Source: Euryarchaeota archaeon UBA433
GTDB taxonomy: Archaea; Thermoplasmatota; Poseidoniia; Poseidoniales; Poseidoniaceae
Assembly: GCA_002495535.1 (NCBI GenBank)
Contig: DAFX01000038.1
Span: 2,439 to 61,713, forward strand
Reading direction: 5' to 3'
Length of the DNA: 59,275 nucleotides
The translations under genes and the position numbers were made by a program. Positions 33,055-41,756 of this stretch are shown piece by piece (the first letter of the stretch is position 1; each line of letters begins with the position of its first letter). Below the pieces are notes generated by a model, which had not been told where the DNA came from, made no database searches, and saw only the letters and a program-made list of their open reading frames with translations.

Positions 33055-35925
33055 TCAATGTTCAAGCACTGCGTCCAGCGGTTTCATCGAGATTGGCGAT
33101 GCTAAAGCAATGCCGTCCCCGTAGTCTCGCCAATCTTCTTCTCCGAGCAATTTGCTGCGAGCAGTGTGCTCGAGCGTGATCACTGCAGGGAGCAAGAACG
33201 CACTTGTGACGAAAGCAAAGAAAATCAGCAAACACATGATCATGAAGAAATTCTCGAGGCCGGGGAACGCAGCAAGGAACCCAGCAGCAATTCCAGAAAT
33301 CGTCGTAATTGTCGTTTCAAAAATGGTCTGACCAGTTTCTTCGATGGCGTTCGCTATGCCCGTCGGTGTTTCGCCTTCTTCCTGAATGCGATGCATCACG
33401 TGAATTGAATCATCCACCCCGATACCGAACACAATCGTTCCAATCATGGCGGTAAAGATGTTCACGTTGACATCGCCACTCTGCATGAGCAGAGGTTGCC
33501 AAAGAATGACAACAGCAACCGGGATCATCGTGTAAATACCAAGCCGTGGCGAACGGAAGACAATGGCCAACACGACGGTCAACAACAACAAGGTCACGAT
33601 GGTGGTCAAACTTTGTGTGTCGTGAATACCATCATTGATGTCAAGCGAAACAGGTAGCCCGCCTGTAAGTAAAGAAGTACTTGTTTTTGCCACTTCGGGC
33701 TCTTCGGAGAGCAATCCATCAATTTCATCTCGAAGCTCCCCTGCTACATTGAGGTTCATATACGGCTGAGTGACGTAGACGATGGCTTTTGTTCCCGCTT
33801 CGTTCAACAGCATCGAGCGAACTTCTTCGGTCAAGGTGTCAAACACGGCGTTGACCATGTCCTTTCTAAGCCCCTTACGACCTTCAGGTCCGGTCAATTC
33901 CAGACCGAGCCAAACGTTGCATTGGATTGGATCATTGCTTTCCCAGCACGGATCGTGAAGCAGATCCCAAAGACTGCCTTCGTAGAGCGTCACACCATCG
34001 GTTAAGGTGATGGTTGCTGGAATGGTTCTCAGGAAGGTGATGATGCTGGTGGTGTTGGTTTCATCGACCTGGTCGATTTGGTTTTCGAGTGCATCGATGG
34101 CGTCCAACACGGGCAGGTCTCTGATGTTCTCGGTGTTGTTCGCTTGCGCTTCTGCAGTGCGTTCCTCGGCATTAAAGATGAACAATGAAGTCTGACCGCC
34201 GCTGAATTCTCGTGAATACTTAGCAAGTGAGTCCAGCGATGCAATGCCATCAGGCGCTTCTGAAGATCCGGTGATGGGTTCGTCCATTTTGTCCAGATTC
34301 GCAACGCCATAGGCAGTCACACTGCCTGAAACCAGCAGGATGACTAAGAACCACTTGACTGGCCAAGTGCCGATGTTTTTCCACATTGAGGGGTTGGTTC
34401 TTTTGCTGAATTTGAGCAACCAAGCAAGCGTCGGGACCAAAATGATGCTGAAGATGAGTGTCGATGTGATGCCGATCACCAGGGTGATACCCACTGAACG
34501 GATTGGGGAAATGGGGACGATCGTCGGGGCGATGAGCACAGAGAAACCAATCACAGTCGTCATGGCGGACAAGAACACCGCCACGCCCGTTGAACGGGTC
34601 ATTTCGAGCACACAGTCTCGATAGAAATTGATGTCCCATAAGTCGGGAACCGGTTGCAAAGCCTCGCCTGAACGTCGCCGTCGAGCATTTTCATCGTTGG
34701 CTTTGTCGATTTCTTTACGCCGTACCTCTTCGATGCGATTGACCATATGCAAGGCATAATCGACGCCTAAACCAATTAAAATTGGGAATGTTGCAACAAT
34801 CATCGGGGTGAGGGTGATGTCAAGGATCACCGAACTTCCAAAAGTGACTGCAAGCGCCATCACAATGGGGGTCCCCGTAATCACGACCACCTTTGCCGAT
34901 CGATGCAGTGCGGTGATGACCAACACTGTGAATAAAATCGACCATGGCAAAATCATCAAGAGGTCTTCGTAGATTGCGTCGGATATGTCTTCGAGAACCT
35001 TAGTCAGTCCTGTCACCGTCATCTCCGTTTCCTGATATTCAGTTGGCCGATCATCGATGACGGCTTGGAAATGGGCTAGAAGTTCTGAAAAGTCTTCGAA
35101 ATCCTTCGTCTCAGAGAGGTCGCTTTTCATGCCAACCAAAATGGCCGCTGTGTCCCAAATACCATCCCCGTCCATGTCGTTGGTGGTGTTACCATCCCCA
35201 TCGCTATCGTAGAAGGGGTCCATATCGTTGGTGTCTTTGAACAAGGCATCGAAACCACCGTCGGATTCCTCGATGATTTGGTCGATTCGCTGCTGGTCTG
35301 GGATTGCATAGCGTCCACCGCCCGGTAGGTCACAATCGACATCGACTGGGATTCGAGTGTTGATGCCGTGGACGCACAGTGAATTGTTGAATCGTCCGTC
35401 TGCTGAGTTCACTTCCTTGATGACCTGTGCTGGTGAAATAATCCAGAGCACACCATCATTTCGCCCATGGTCTTCCTTATCGTAATCAATTCCACGTTGG
35501 GTTGAAGCACCATTTGCATTGTCATCATCGCCCTCAACCCAACTTATTTCTTTGAGGAATTGCTCATTCGTGATGTTTGTTGTAAACGATGGGTTGTCGG
35601 CGTTAGGCGTCTGTATATAGATTACAGCAATGTCCGTTGACCATTCTTCTCGCACTTCGAGAAGCAATTCCGTTGAAGGGGCGCCATCTGGCAAAAAGAT
35701 CTCGACGTCGTCGTCAATCTGTTCTTGAAAATCCAAACCTTGGCTGCCAAAAATACCAGCCACAATCATGAGCAAAACGACGACCATAATTGGGGAAGCG
35801 AGGATGTTTCCGTACATCGAGTCGACTCGACGCATCGATTCATTTTTGAAACGCTTTTGGAACTCCGAAAGAGGTTCTAGGAAACCGGTGAGGAGTTTTC
35901 CTCCATCGCCAGATTCACTTGCCAT
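33055..35925 (-). CDS. RND superfamily transporter, HAE3/MMPL type (956 residues)
   Basis: A 956-residue polytopic membrane protein with the two-fold RND plan: one N-terminal helix, a large extracytoplasmic loop, five helices, and the same again. Each half has the membrane motif with the proton-path acid (GLGVDYALHMVNRI and GIGVDDSIHVMHRI). The first loop contains an unusual acidic DSDGDGNTTNDMDGDG stretch that looks like calcium-binding EF-hand loops. HAE3 proteins move lipids, hopanoids or other hydrophobic molecules; the substrate here is unknown. A paralogue of 863 residues lies at 46000-48591. It converges on RNase P RNA, leaving 14 bases. Confidence 0.9.
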   Translation of the reverse strand: MASESGDGGKLLTGFLEPLSEFQKRFKNESMRRVDSMYGNILASPIMVVVLLMIVAGIFGSQGLDFQEQIDDDVEIFLPDGAPSTELLLEVREEWSTDIAVIYIQTPNADNPSFTTNITNEQFLKEISWVEGDDDNANGASTQRGIDYDKEDHGRNDGVLWIISPAQVIKEVNSADGRFNNSLCVHGINTRIPVDVDCDLPGGGRYAIPDQQRIDQIIEESDGGFDALFKDTNDMDPFYDSDGDGNTTNDMDGDGIWDTAAILVGMKSDLSETKDFEDFSELLAHFQAVIDDRPTEYQETEMTVTGLTKVLEDISDAIYEDLLMILPWSILFTVLVITALHRSAKVVVITGTPIVMALAVTFGSSVILDITLTPMIVATFPILIGLGVDYALHMVNRIEEVRRKEIDKANDENARRRRSGEALQPVPDLWDINFYRDCVLEMTRSTGVAVFLSAMTTVIGFSVLIAPTIVPISPIRSVGITLVIGITSTLIFSIILVPTLAWLLKFSKRTNPSMWKNIGTWPVKWFLVILLVSGSVTAYGVANLDKMDEPITGSSEAPDGIASLDSLAKYSREFSGGQTSLFIFNAEERTAEAQANNTENIRDLPVLDAIDALENQIDQVDETNTTSIITFLRTIPATITLTDGVTLYEGSLWDLLHDPCWESNDPIQCNVWLGLELTGPEGRKGLRKDMVNAVFDTLTEEVRSMLLNEAGTKAIVYVTQPYMNLNVAGELRDEIDGLLSEEPEVAKTSTSLLTGGLPVSLDINDGIHDTQSLTTIVTLLLLTVVLAIVFRSPRLGIYTMIPVAVVILWQPLLMQSGDVNVNIFTAMIGTIVFGIGVDDSIHVMHRIQEEGETPTGIANAIEETGQTIFETTITTISGIAAGFLAAFPGLENFFMIMCLLIFFAFVTSAFLLPAVITLEHTARSKLLGEEDWRDYGDGIALASPISMKPLDAVLEH

Positions 35926-35998
35926 GGATGTGGCATGATGAGCAGGGTCTTGAATGATGCTCTGTCAAACGCTGCGATTGCGCTGCTCTCAAACCACA

Positions 35999-36943
35999 TC
36001 AGTCGAGTCCGAATTCACGAACAAGCAGATGGCGGAGGAAGCCTCGAGCGCTCTGAAGCACCAAGCCGGTTGCCATGAGCGACAGGCCAAGCACACCAAT
36101 CCACACTGCGGAAAGACCCGGGCCAACGATGCTGTCAATTTGGGTGGTGACGCCTTGTGCGACGTTCAGACCCATTGCAGCCCCTGTTGCCAACAGGCCA
36201 ATGCCGGGCAGTCCAAGGACCAGAAGTGGTTTCTTTTGAGAAAGAGAAAGCATGGCCCAGGTCAACACGGTGAAACCATGAGATACCGCGGTAAAGTTTG
36301 AGCCCTTGGGGACATCATATCGGATCACGGTTGGTATTTCGAGAATTTTCAATTGCTTTTCTCGAGCATCTTCAAGCATTTCTAGGGACAATTCCATGCC
36401 CTCTGAATCGAACCGCAGGCGTTCTAAAGCAGTGCTAGAGAACGCTCTGAACCCTGATTGTGTGTCTTTGATGCCCAGGTCGCTTGAGAGGTTGCTTGCT
36501 GCTGTGATGACCTTGATACCAAGGCGGCGGTAGGCTGGCATGTCTGTTCCGCCACCACCGTTGATGAAGCGAGAACCAATGGCGAAATCGGCCTCTCCAG
36601 AGAAAATAGGTTGGAGGAGTTTGGGAATGTCCCCAGCTTCGTGTTGTCCATCGCTGTCAAGCACTACAAGTGCAGTTGCGTTCATTTCTCTTGCTTGGAT
36701 GAACAGCGTCTTGAGTGCAGCGCCGTACCCTCGATTTGAACGATGGCGGTAGACGATTGCCCCACATGCTTCTGCGATTCGAGCGCTTGAATCAGAAGAC
36801 CCGTCGTCGATACAGATCACCGCGTCAACATGGCGCAGTGCGGTGGTTACAACGGTCCCAATGGTTTCTTCTTCGTTGTACATGGGCATACCAGCAACAA
36901 CGAAAGAGGGAGGCGTTTGCTCCTGTTTCACCATGGTTTTCAC
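35999..36943 (-). CDS. Dolichyl-phosphate mannose synthase-like glycosyltransferase
   Basis: A 314-residue GT2 enzyme that moves a hexose from a nucleotide sugar to a polyprenyl phosphate at the membrane. It has PMYNEEETIG, the nucleotide site IDDGSSDSS, the metal motif DSDGQHE and GSRF-containing acceptor loop in order, and two C-terminal membrane helices with KKPLLVLGLPGIGLLATG. The start is an ATG at 36941-36943; another ATG three codons later is possible. It stands near an NDP-sugar epimerase, and both probably serve N-glycan or surface-glycan synthesis. Confidence 0.9.
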   Translation of the reverse strand: MKTMVKQEQTPPSFVVAGMPMYNEEETIGTVVTTALRHVDAVICIDDGSSDSSARIAEACGAIVYRHRSNRGYGAALKTLFIQAREMNATALVVLDSDGQHEAGDIPKLLQPIFSGEADFAIGSRFINGGGGTDMPAYRRLGIKVITAASNLSSDLGIKDTQSGFRAFSSTALERLRFDSEGMELSLEMLEDAREKQLKILEIPTVIRYDVPKGSNFTAVSHGFTVLTWAMLSLSQKKPLLVLGLPGIGLLATGAAMGLNVAQGVTTQIDSIVGPGLSAVWIGVLGLSLMATGLVLQSARGFLRHLLVREFGLD

Positions 36944-37117
36944 CGTTTAGGGGCTAATGTAGACCTATTTAGTCGTATAGACAATATTGTTGTATTGATT
37001 CACTTTTGCGATTAAGGGGTTAGGTCCTTCAACCCGCCGAAGCGGTGTGAGGACGGCTTCTGCGCAGAGCAGGTGCTCATCATAGATGAGATGTACCTCA
37101 GATCAAGGCGGTTTGCC
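36944..37117. other. Intergenic region with several short inverted repeats
   Basis: No gene is seen in these 174 bases. The part nearest the glycosyltransferase is AT-rich and contains the palindrome ACAATATTGT (36981-36990), a candidate promoter/operator for that gene. The half nearer the 37118 gene end has CTCATC-ATA-GATGAG and AAGGC-GGTT-GCCTC-like hairpins, possibly a terminator of the 84-residue gene or a small structured RNA. Confidence 0.35.
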
Positions 37118-37372
37118 TCAGTCTTGAAGTTGGCTCAAGGTGGTCACAGCTCGCTCACCGTTGAGGACCTTTGTCAAGGCATTCAGCGAGATCACGAGGG
37201 GCACGTAGGCCTGACCATCGCTTGTCACATAGGTTGAACAATCACCAAAGGCGCTTGTGTTGATCGACACCTTGAGGGCACCACCAGCGTTGCTTCTTCG
37301 GACGTAACCGACCAGAAGGTTGTTGTTCATATCTTGGGCTTCATTTGTTTGTTGTTGGTTTTTTTTGCTCAT
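37118..37372 (-). CDS. Unknown 84-residue protein
   Basis: A small soluble protein starting MSKKNQQQTNEAQ, with a hydrophilic Asn/Gln-rich head and a compact beta-rich body (LLVGYVRRSNAGGALKVSIN, YVPLVISLNALTKVLNGERA). No family is recognised; the last helix could pack as in small DNA- or protein-binding modules. The ATG at 37370-37372 is preferred over one 15 codons upstream, which adds no conserved-looking sequence. It diverges from the epimerase. Confidence 0.5.
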   Translation of the reverse strand: MSKKNQQQTNEAQDMNNNLLVGYVRRSNAGGALKVSINTSAFGDCSTYVTSDGQAYVPLVISLNALTKVLNGERAVTTLSQLQD

Positions 37373-37494
37373 GTTTTCACATCCGTACACCGCTTGGCGA
37401 TGCACAAATTGAACCATTTCCGTCTTCGGTCATAAGACCCATGGTATCGTCGTGTGGAGCAAAGCCTCATACGCAGGCCACCATTGTTCAAGCC

Positions 37495-38457
37495 ATGCGA
37501 GCGTTGGTAACAGGCGGTGCAGGATTCATCGGCTCCCATTTGATTGACCGTTTGATTGGGCGTGGTGACGAGGTGGTTGTCATCGATAACCTCTCCTCGG
37601 GGAATTTGGAATTCATTCAGGCCCACCTCGACAGTGGGAAGGCTACTTTAATCCAGGCTGACATCACCAATTTCGATGACGTAGAGGCTGCCATGAAAGG
37701 GATTGATTGCGTGTTTCACCTTGCAGCCAACCCGGATATTCGTCTTGGAACCCAAATCACCGATACCGATCTCAAGCAAGGTACCCTCGCGACCTACAAC
37801 ATCGTAGAGGCCATGCGGTTGAACGACGTGCCAACCATCGCCTTTGCTTCCTCATCAGTGGTTTATGGTGAAGATGCACCCATGCCAACACCTGAAAACC
37901 ACGGCCCGTGCCTGCCAATTTCACTCTACGGTGCCAGTAAGCAAGCTGGTGAGGGACTGATCAGCAGTTGGGTTGGTACCTTCGGACTTCAGGCCTACAT
38001 CTTCCGCTTTGCCAACATTATCGGAACCCGAGGTACACACGGAGTCATCTTCGATTTCATTCACAAGTTGAAGAAAGATCCATCTCGTCTCGAGGTGCTC
38101 GGCAACGGCTTGCAAGAAAAATCATACATGGAAGTGGGCGATTGCGCCGATGCCATCCTTCACGTCATGTCCTGCAAGGACGAACCTTTGAACCTCTACA
38201 ATCTTGGCAGCCATGATACCGCCTCTGTCCGCCGCATCGCCGAGATTGTTGTGGACACAACTGGATGCCATGATGCGAGCATAGAGTACACCGGTGGCGA
38301 CCGAGGTTGGGCGGGGGATATCCCTCGAGCCATGCTTGGTATAGAGAAGATGCTTTCAACAGGATTTGATGTGCGTTACAACAGCGAAGAAGCCATCAGG
38401 CACACCGCACTCGCACTGATTGAAGAAATTGGTCTAGATAAGGAGATGAACTCATGA
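37495..38457 (+). CDS. NAD-dependent epimerase (UDP-glucose 4-epimerase-like)
   Basis: A 320-residue extended short-chain dehydrogenase. The NAD-binding TGGAGFIG is at 6-13, DNLSSG at about 31-36 marks the coenzyme end of strand two, SSVVYG is the substrate-side motif and Y145-x3-K149 in LYGASK is catalytic. The length and the DIRLGTQ and EKSYMEVGDCA segments fit archaeal UDP-sugar 4-epimerases. It would provide galactose-type or related sugars for glycans made by the nearby glycosyltransferase. Its stop overlaps the start of the thioredoxin gene (ATGA), so sugar supply and extracytoplasmic redox genes share a transcript. Confidence 0.9.
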   Translation: MRALVTGGAGFIGSHLIDRLIGRGDEVVVIDNLSSGNLEFIQAHLDSGKATLIQADITNFDDVEAAMKGIDCVFHLAANPDIRLGTQITDTDLKQGTLATYNIVEAMRLNDVPTIAFASSSVVYGEDAPMPTPENHGPCLPISLYGASKQAGEGLISSWVGTFGLQAYIFRFANIIGTRGTHGVIFDFIHKLKKDPSRLEVLGNGLQEKSYMEVGDCADAILHVMSCKDEPLNLYNLGSHDTASVRRIAEIVVDTTGCHDASIEYTGGDRGWAGDIPRAMLGIEKMLSTGFDVRYNSEEAIRHTALALIEEIGLDKEMNS

Positions 38458-39167
38458 AGCAAACCTATGACGATGAAGCAAGCACCCTCAGCGATGCAGC
38501 CTTGAAAATTTCAACCCTGTTTTTTATTGGTATTCTCATCATCGCTTTCACCACAGACGGCATTGCAACTGGAACCGAAGAAGGTGAACGAGCACCGCTT
38601 TTGGACGGGTATGCCTATTCAGGCAACGGCTGGTCATCGTTTGATTTTAGCCAAGAGTTTGATACCACATGGGATGGCAATGTGACCAGCGACTGGGTTA
38701 TGATCGAATTTATGGATACCGACTGCCCATACTGTGTTCGCTCTGCTGAATTGTTTGGTGAAGCATCGACCGCTTTCCACGGTACAAACCCTGAATGGAC
38801 GGGCGCACAAGTAAATTTCTTTGCCAGCGCCACGCAATTGGACATCCAAGGCCATGATTCATCCCGTGCTGAAATCGAAGCTTTCAGGGATAAATCAACC
38901 GGACAGGAGTGTGCTGGTCAGGATTGCGCAAATCGAGACGGTTCAGCGCACACCCTCATCACCTACATCGATGATCTTGACCAAGAAAACATGGACGAAT
39001 GGGGCATTAAAGGAACTCCGACGTACTTCTTAATTCAACCAGACGGCATCATTGCTTGGGTTTCCAACGGTGGGACCAATGTTGGCGACTATGATGGGGA
39101 CGGGGAACAAAACACCTACATCGATGCTATTTTGACACACGTTACACGAGACCAGGATGGTGCTTGA
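38454..39167 (+). CDS. Membrane-tethered thioredoxin-like oxidoreductase
   Basis: A 237-residue protein with one N-terminal membrane helix (about 19-33) and an extracytoplasmic thioredoxin domain. The active site is CPYC (91-94) in DTDCPYCVRSAELF and the cis-Pro is P189 in KGTPTYFLI. A further pair, C153 and C158 in an inserted loop, could form a second disulfide. A CPYC site has the more oxidising tendency seen in DsbA-like and glutaredoxin-like proteins. It overlaps the epimerase stop and is followed by a VKOR-like gene with an 11-base overlap, so it is probably the thiol oxidase of secreted proteins, re-oxidised by that partner. Confidence 0.88.
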   Translation: MKQTYDDEASTLSDAALKISTLFFIGILIIAFTTDGIATGTEEGERAPLLDGYAYSGNGWSSFDFSQEFDTTWDGNVTSDWVMIEFMDTDCPYCVRSAELFGEASTAFHGTNPEWTGAQVNFFASATQLDIQGHDSSRAEIEAFRDKSTGQECAGQDCANRDGSAHTLITYIDDLDQENMDEWGIKGTPTYFLIQPDGIIAWVSNGGTNVGDYDGDGEQNTYIDAILTHVTRDQDGA

Positions 39168-39759
39168 AGTGGAGACAACGACCCTTCTTTTGGCCGGCTA
39201 TGGACTGCCAGTGTTGATTGGTTTGCTTTTGATTCTCCCTGGCTCAGAATCGATATTCCTCGGTCTGAGTGATCGCTTTCCTTCACTCAAAAGCCGCAGG
39301 GGCCGAATCCTTTCGGGGCTGAACCTCACGCTTCTTGGTGGCCTTGCAGTTTCTGTTCAAACGCAGTGGATCCACGCCAAGGTCAGTGAAGGGGCTAATT
39401 TTTGCGCCTCAAATACGATCTTTTCGTGCGATGATGTGATTGGCAACGCCAACTACAACACCATGCCAGTCCTCGATGTACCGTGGGGCATGGTTGGCCT
39501 GTGCACGTTTTCTTTGCTCTTGTTCTTCTCCTACGCCTCCTCAAAAGAGCCAACTGCAAGTTGGGTCAAGAATTTCATCGACCTCGGCACATTCATGACG
39601 TTTATCGGTCTTGGTGTCATTGGCTTGCTCGTTTCCTACGAAGTTGAAATGGGCAAGATTTGCCAGTTCTGTACAATGGCTCACATCGCCAATATTGTTG
39701 CCCTTGCTGGATTCGTGCAGTTGCGCATGATGCATGGTGAGAAGGAATGGAACAGCTGA
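39157..39759 (+). CDS. VKOR-like membrane disulfide-generating protein
   Basis: A 200-residue membrane protein with about four helices. It carries C83 and C91, eight residues apart as in the shuttle pair of vitamin K epoxide reductase, and the active-site CQFC (169-172) at the end of the last helices. In prokaryotes VKOR homologues re-oxidise thioredoxin-like partners and send the electrons to quinone, in place of DsbB. The gene overlaps the thioredoxin gene by 11 bases and is followed after 16 bases by a secreted Cys/His protein; together they look like one pathway. Confidence 0.88.
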   Translation: MVLEVETTTLLLAGYGLPVLIGLLLILPGSESIFLGLSDRFPSLKSRRGRILSGLNLTLLGGLAVSVQTQWIHAKVSEGANFCASNTIFSCDDVIGNANYNTMPVLDVPWGMVGLCTFSLLLFFSYASSKEPTASWVKNFIDLGTFMTFIGLGVIGLLVSYEVEMGKICQFCTMAHIANIVALAGFVQLRMMHGEKEWNS

Positions 39760-39775
39760 GGACGGGTGTGATTTT

Positions 39776-40321
39776 ATGGCGAATGAACGAGCCTTTTGGG
39801 GCACCGTTGCCTTAGGTGGAATCATCGCTCTCTTGGTGTTGCTCGGTCAACAGGAAAGCGTGGAAGAGGCAAGCGGACTCTGGTCGACTGCTGATGAACC
39901 AGACCCATTGGCCTTCGTTTGCCTTGATCACGACGGACTTGCTCGCCACGACCATGTCACGCTCAAGATTTTCATTGACGATGAGCAGCAGGTCATCCCA
40001 GGAAGCATCGGCATCAACTCAGGTGTCTGCAATCAAAACGGGGGCAACATGCATGCGGTTCACACGCACAACGATGGCGGCCTTCTTCACATTGAACTCA
40101 ACGATGCGGGTGATGTTCCATTGGGGGTATTTTTTGATATCTGGGGCGTTCATTTTGACGAAACAGGTGTGTTTGATCATCGTGCTAATGAAACGCATGA
40201 GATGTCGATGTATGTGTTCAATTCTGACGAACAAGCATCCGAGGAAAACCGTGTTAATTCGTTCGATGATTACCTCTTATTGAACGGTGAGACCATCGAA
40301 GTCCACTACAAAGCACGCTGA
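39776..40321 (+). CDS. Secreted or anchored Cys/His protein of unknown function
   Basis: A 181-residue protein with an N-terminal membrane helix (about 8-24) and an extracytoplasmic part containing two cysteines (C49, C85) and a cluster of histidines. The key segment GGNMHAVHTHNDGGLLHIE (90-108) resembles a small family seen beside redox proteins in other organisms, with an HTHxxxGLLHIE signature. Five to eight His with two Cys could bind copper or another metal. No catalytic family is recognised. It is the third gene of the thioredoxin-VKOR run, 16 bases after VKOR, and ends exactly where a convergent 89-residue gene stops. Confidence 0.7.
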   Translation: MANERAFWGTVALGGIIALLVLLGQQESVEEASGLWSTADEPDPLAFVCLDHDGLARHDHVTLKIFIDDEQQVIPGSIGINSGVCNQNGGNMHAVHTHNDGGLLHIELNDAGDVPLGVFFDIWGVHFDETGVFDHRANETHEMSMYVFNSDEQASEENRVNSFDDYLLLNGETIEVHYKAR

Positions 40322-40591
40322 TTAAGGCGTAAAGCAACCCTCGAACAGAAGCGCATCAACCTCTGTTTCGACCAGTTCCATTCTGAGCACCGTCACATCG
40401 ATTCGCTCTTCACCACTGTATGTTCGCTTCAACTCCGCGAGTAAATGCTGCTGAACACCCGTGTGATCTTCGCCCCAAAGCATGCTCAGGTGATGGTGGT
40501 CAACCCCCTGAATGGTCACTCGATATTCAACAACCCACTCCTTGAGCGGTTCATTGTCTTCCCATGTCACATCTTCCCATGTTTTTGCCAT
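40322..40591 (-). CDS. Unknown 89-residue protein
   Basis: A small acidic protein starting MAKTWEDVTWEDNE, with a mixed alpha/beta body (EWVVEYRVTIQGVDHHHLSM and LLAELKRTYSG). No family is recognised. No membrane segment. Its stop touches the stop of the redox-cluster gene on the other strand. The start at 40591 is chosen; an earlier ATG adds ten residues. Confidence 0.5.
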   Translation of the reverse strand: MAKTWEDVTWEDNEPLKEWVVEYRVTIQGVDHHHLSMLWGEDHTGVQQHLLAELKRTYSGEERIDVTVLRMELVETEVDALLFEGCFTP

Positions 40592-40691
40592 GGTATTATT
40601 TTGTTCTTCGAGGGTTATCAATGCATCGGGTCAATGCGTCGGTTATTTTCCATTTTATGGCATCAAAAGGTAACAATCAGGAGGTAAATTC

Positions 40692-41651
40692 CTATTTGTC
40701 GTCTTTTGTTTCCCTTTTTTGGAAAATGAGGAGCCCTGTTGCTACTGCTGTGGCCAAGACGATCCATACTGGGTTCCACGCATCGTCCACGCTTCGTCCA
40801 CGGTAGGCGAATTCCAACGCTCCAAAACTTCCGAGATCTTCCCGTTGCTCAAGCGAACTGAATGCTTGTTCATGAATCAGCACCACACTGAACGAATCTA
40901 GGGCTTCGAATTGAATCGAAAAATCGCTCGTGCATCCGGTTGAGGCAGTCGCTTCAACCAGGCCCAATGTTGTCGTAACTGAATTGTTTGCAATCAAACA
41001 TTCAGACGTCCCAATGACGACACGATCCCTTGTGGCCTCGCCAGGGTTGATGGTGTCCTTCGGTACCTCCTTGCCGTGTTCTAAAAGCAAGAACGTGAGT
41101 TGAGAGCCATTGCTTGCATGCCCTTCGAACCCTGAAATAGAGGCGGTGATCATTGTTCCCTGTTGCTGGATTGTGAATTTTAATTTGGTGTAAGTTTGTC
41201 GGGTCACTTCCTCATCGAGGATGTCCCGCTGAACATCAACCCAAGCGTCAGTCCCCGTGCGATAGAAGCCGCCTTCAACCATGAAGGTGGGCGTTCCGGG
41301 GAGGTCAGCATTGATTGCGCGCAATCGTTCGATCCGATGTTGTGCGGCCTCTGGAGCAAAGGCGTCTTGTCCATCGTTTGGGTGGTAGGCCATCAGTGCG
41401 ATTCGAGAACCATGTGAATCTGCGACACCGACCAAGTATGGGTCGATTTCAGCACAGGACACGCACCACGTGGTGGTCAATTCTTCGACGAGCAGACTGC
41501 GCCCACCAAAATTCGTTTCGATGCCCTCTTCCAGAGGAGTTCCGACATCGACAACCATCGCCTGAGCTAAAATGGGTGCTTGAAGCAGGCCAACGGCGAG
41601 GAGCAGAACAAACCAGCTTTTACGCTGGGCCCTCCTTGGTTGACCTGCCAT
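40692..41651 (-). CDS. Secreted thioredoxin-like protein with C-terminal membrane helix
   Basis: A 319-residue protein with a signal peptide (KSWFVLLLAVGLLQAPILAQA), a thioredoxin domain with CVSC (63-66) in TTTWCVSCAEIDPYLVG, a cis-Pro in LPGTPTFMV, then a separate beta-rich domain with two further cysteines in separate strands (SECLIAN and STGCTSD), and a C-terminal membrane helix (about 292-311). It would sit on the outside of the membrane. Together with the CPYC thioredoxin it gives two extracytoplasmic thiol proteins in 3 kb, one perhaps for oxidation and one for isomerisation or reduction. It diverges from rlmE. Confidence 0.85.
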   Translation of the reverse strand: MAGQPRRAQRKSWFVLLLAVGLLQAPILAQAMVVDVGTPLEEGIETNFGGRSLLVEELTTTWCVSCAEIDPYLVGVADSHGSRIALMAYHPNDGQDAFAPEAAQHRIERLRAINADLPGTPTFMVEGGFYRTGTDAWVDVQRDILDEEVTRQTYTKLKFTIQQQGTMITASISGFEGHASNGSQLTFLLLEHGKEVPKDTINPGEATRDRVVIGTSECLIANNSVTTTLGLVEATASTGCTSDFSIQFEALDSFSVVLIHEQAFSSLEQREDLGSFGALEFAYRGRSVDDAWNPVWIVLATAVATGLLIFQKRETKDDK

Positions 41652-41756
41652 GCTCCGGGGAAGAGGGCGACCTCCTTCATCCCTTTGTTCAAGATGGATT
41701 TGAGGCGAGGTTTCTTCAACAGGTCGAATTCCAGTGGGGTTTGCGGAGGGAGTCAA

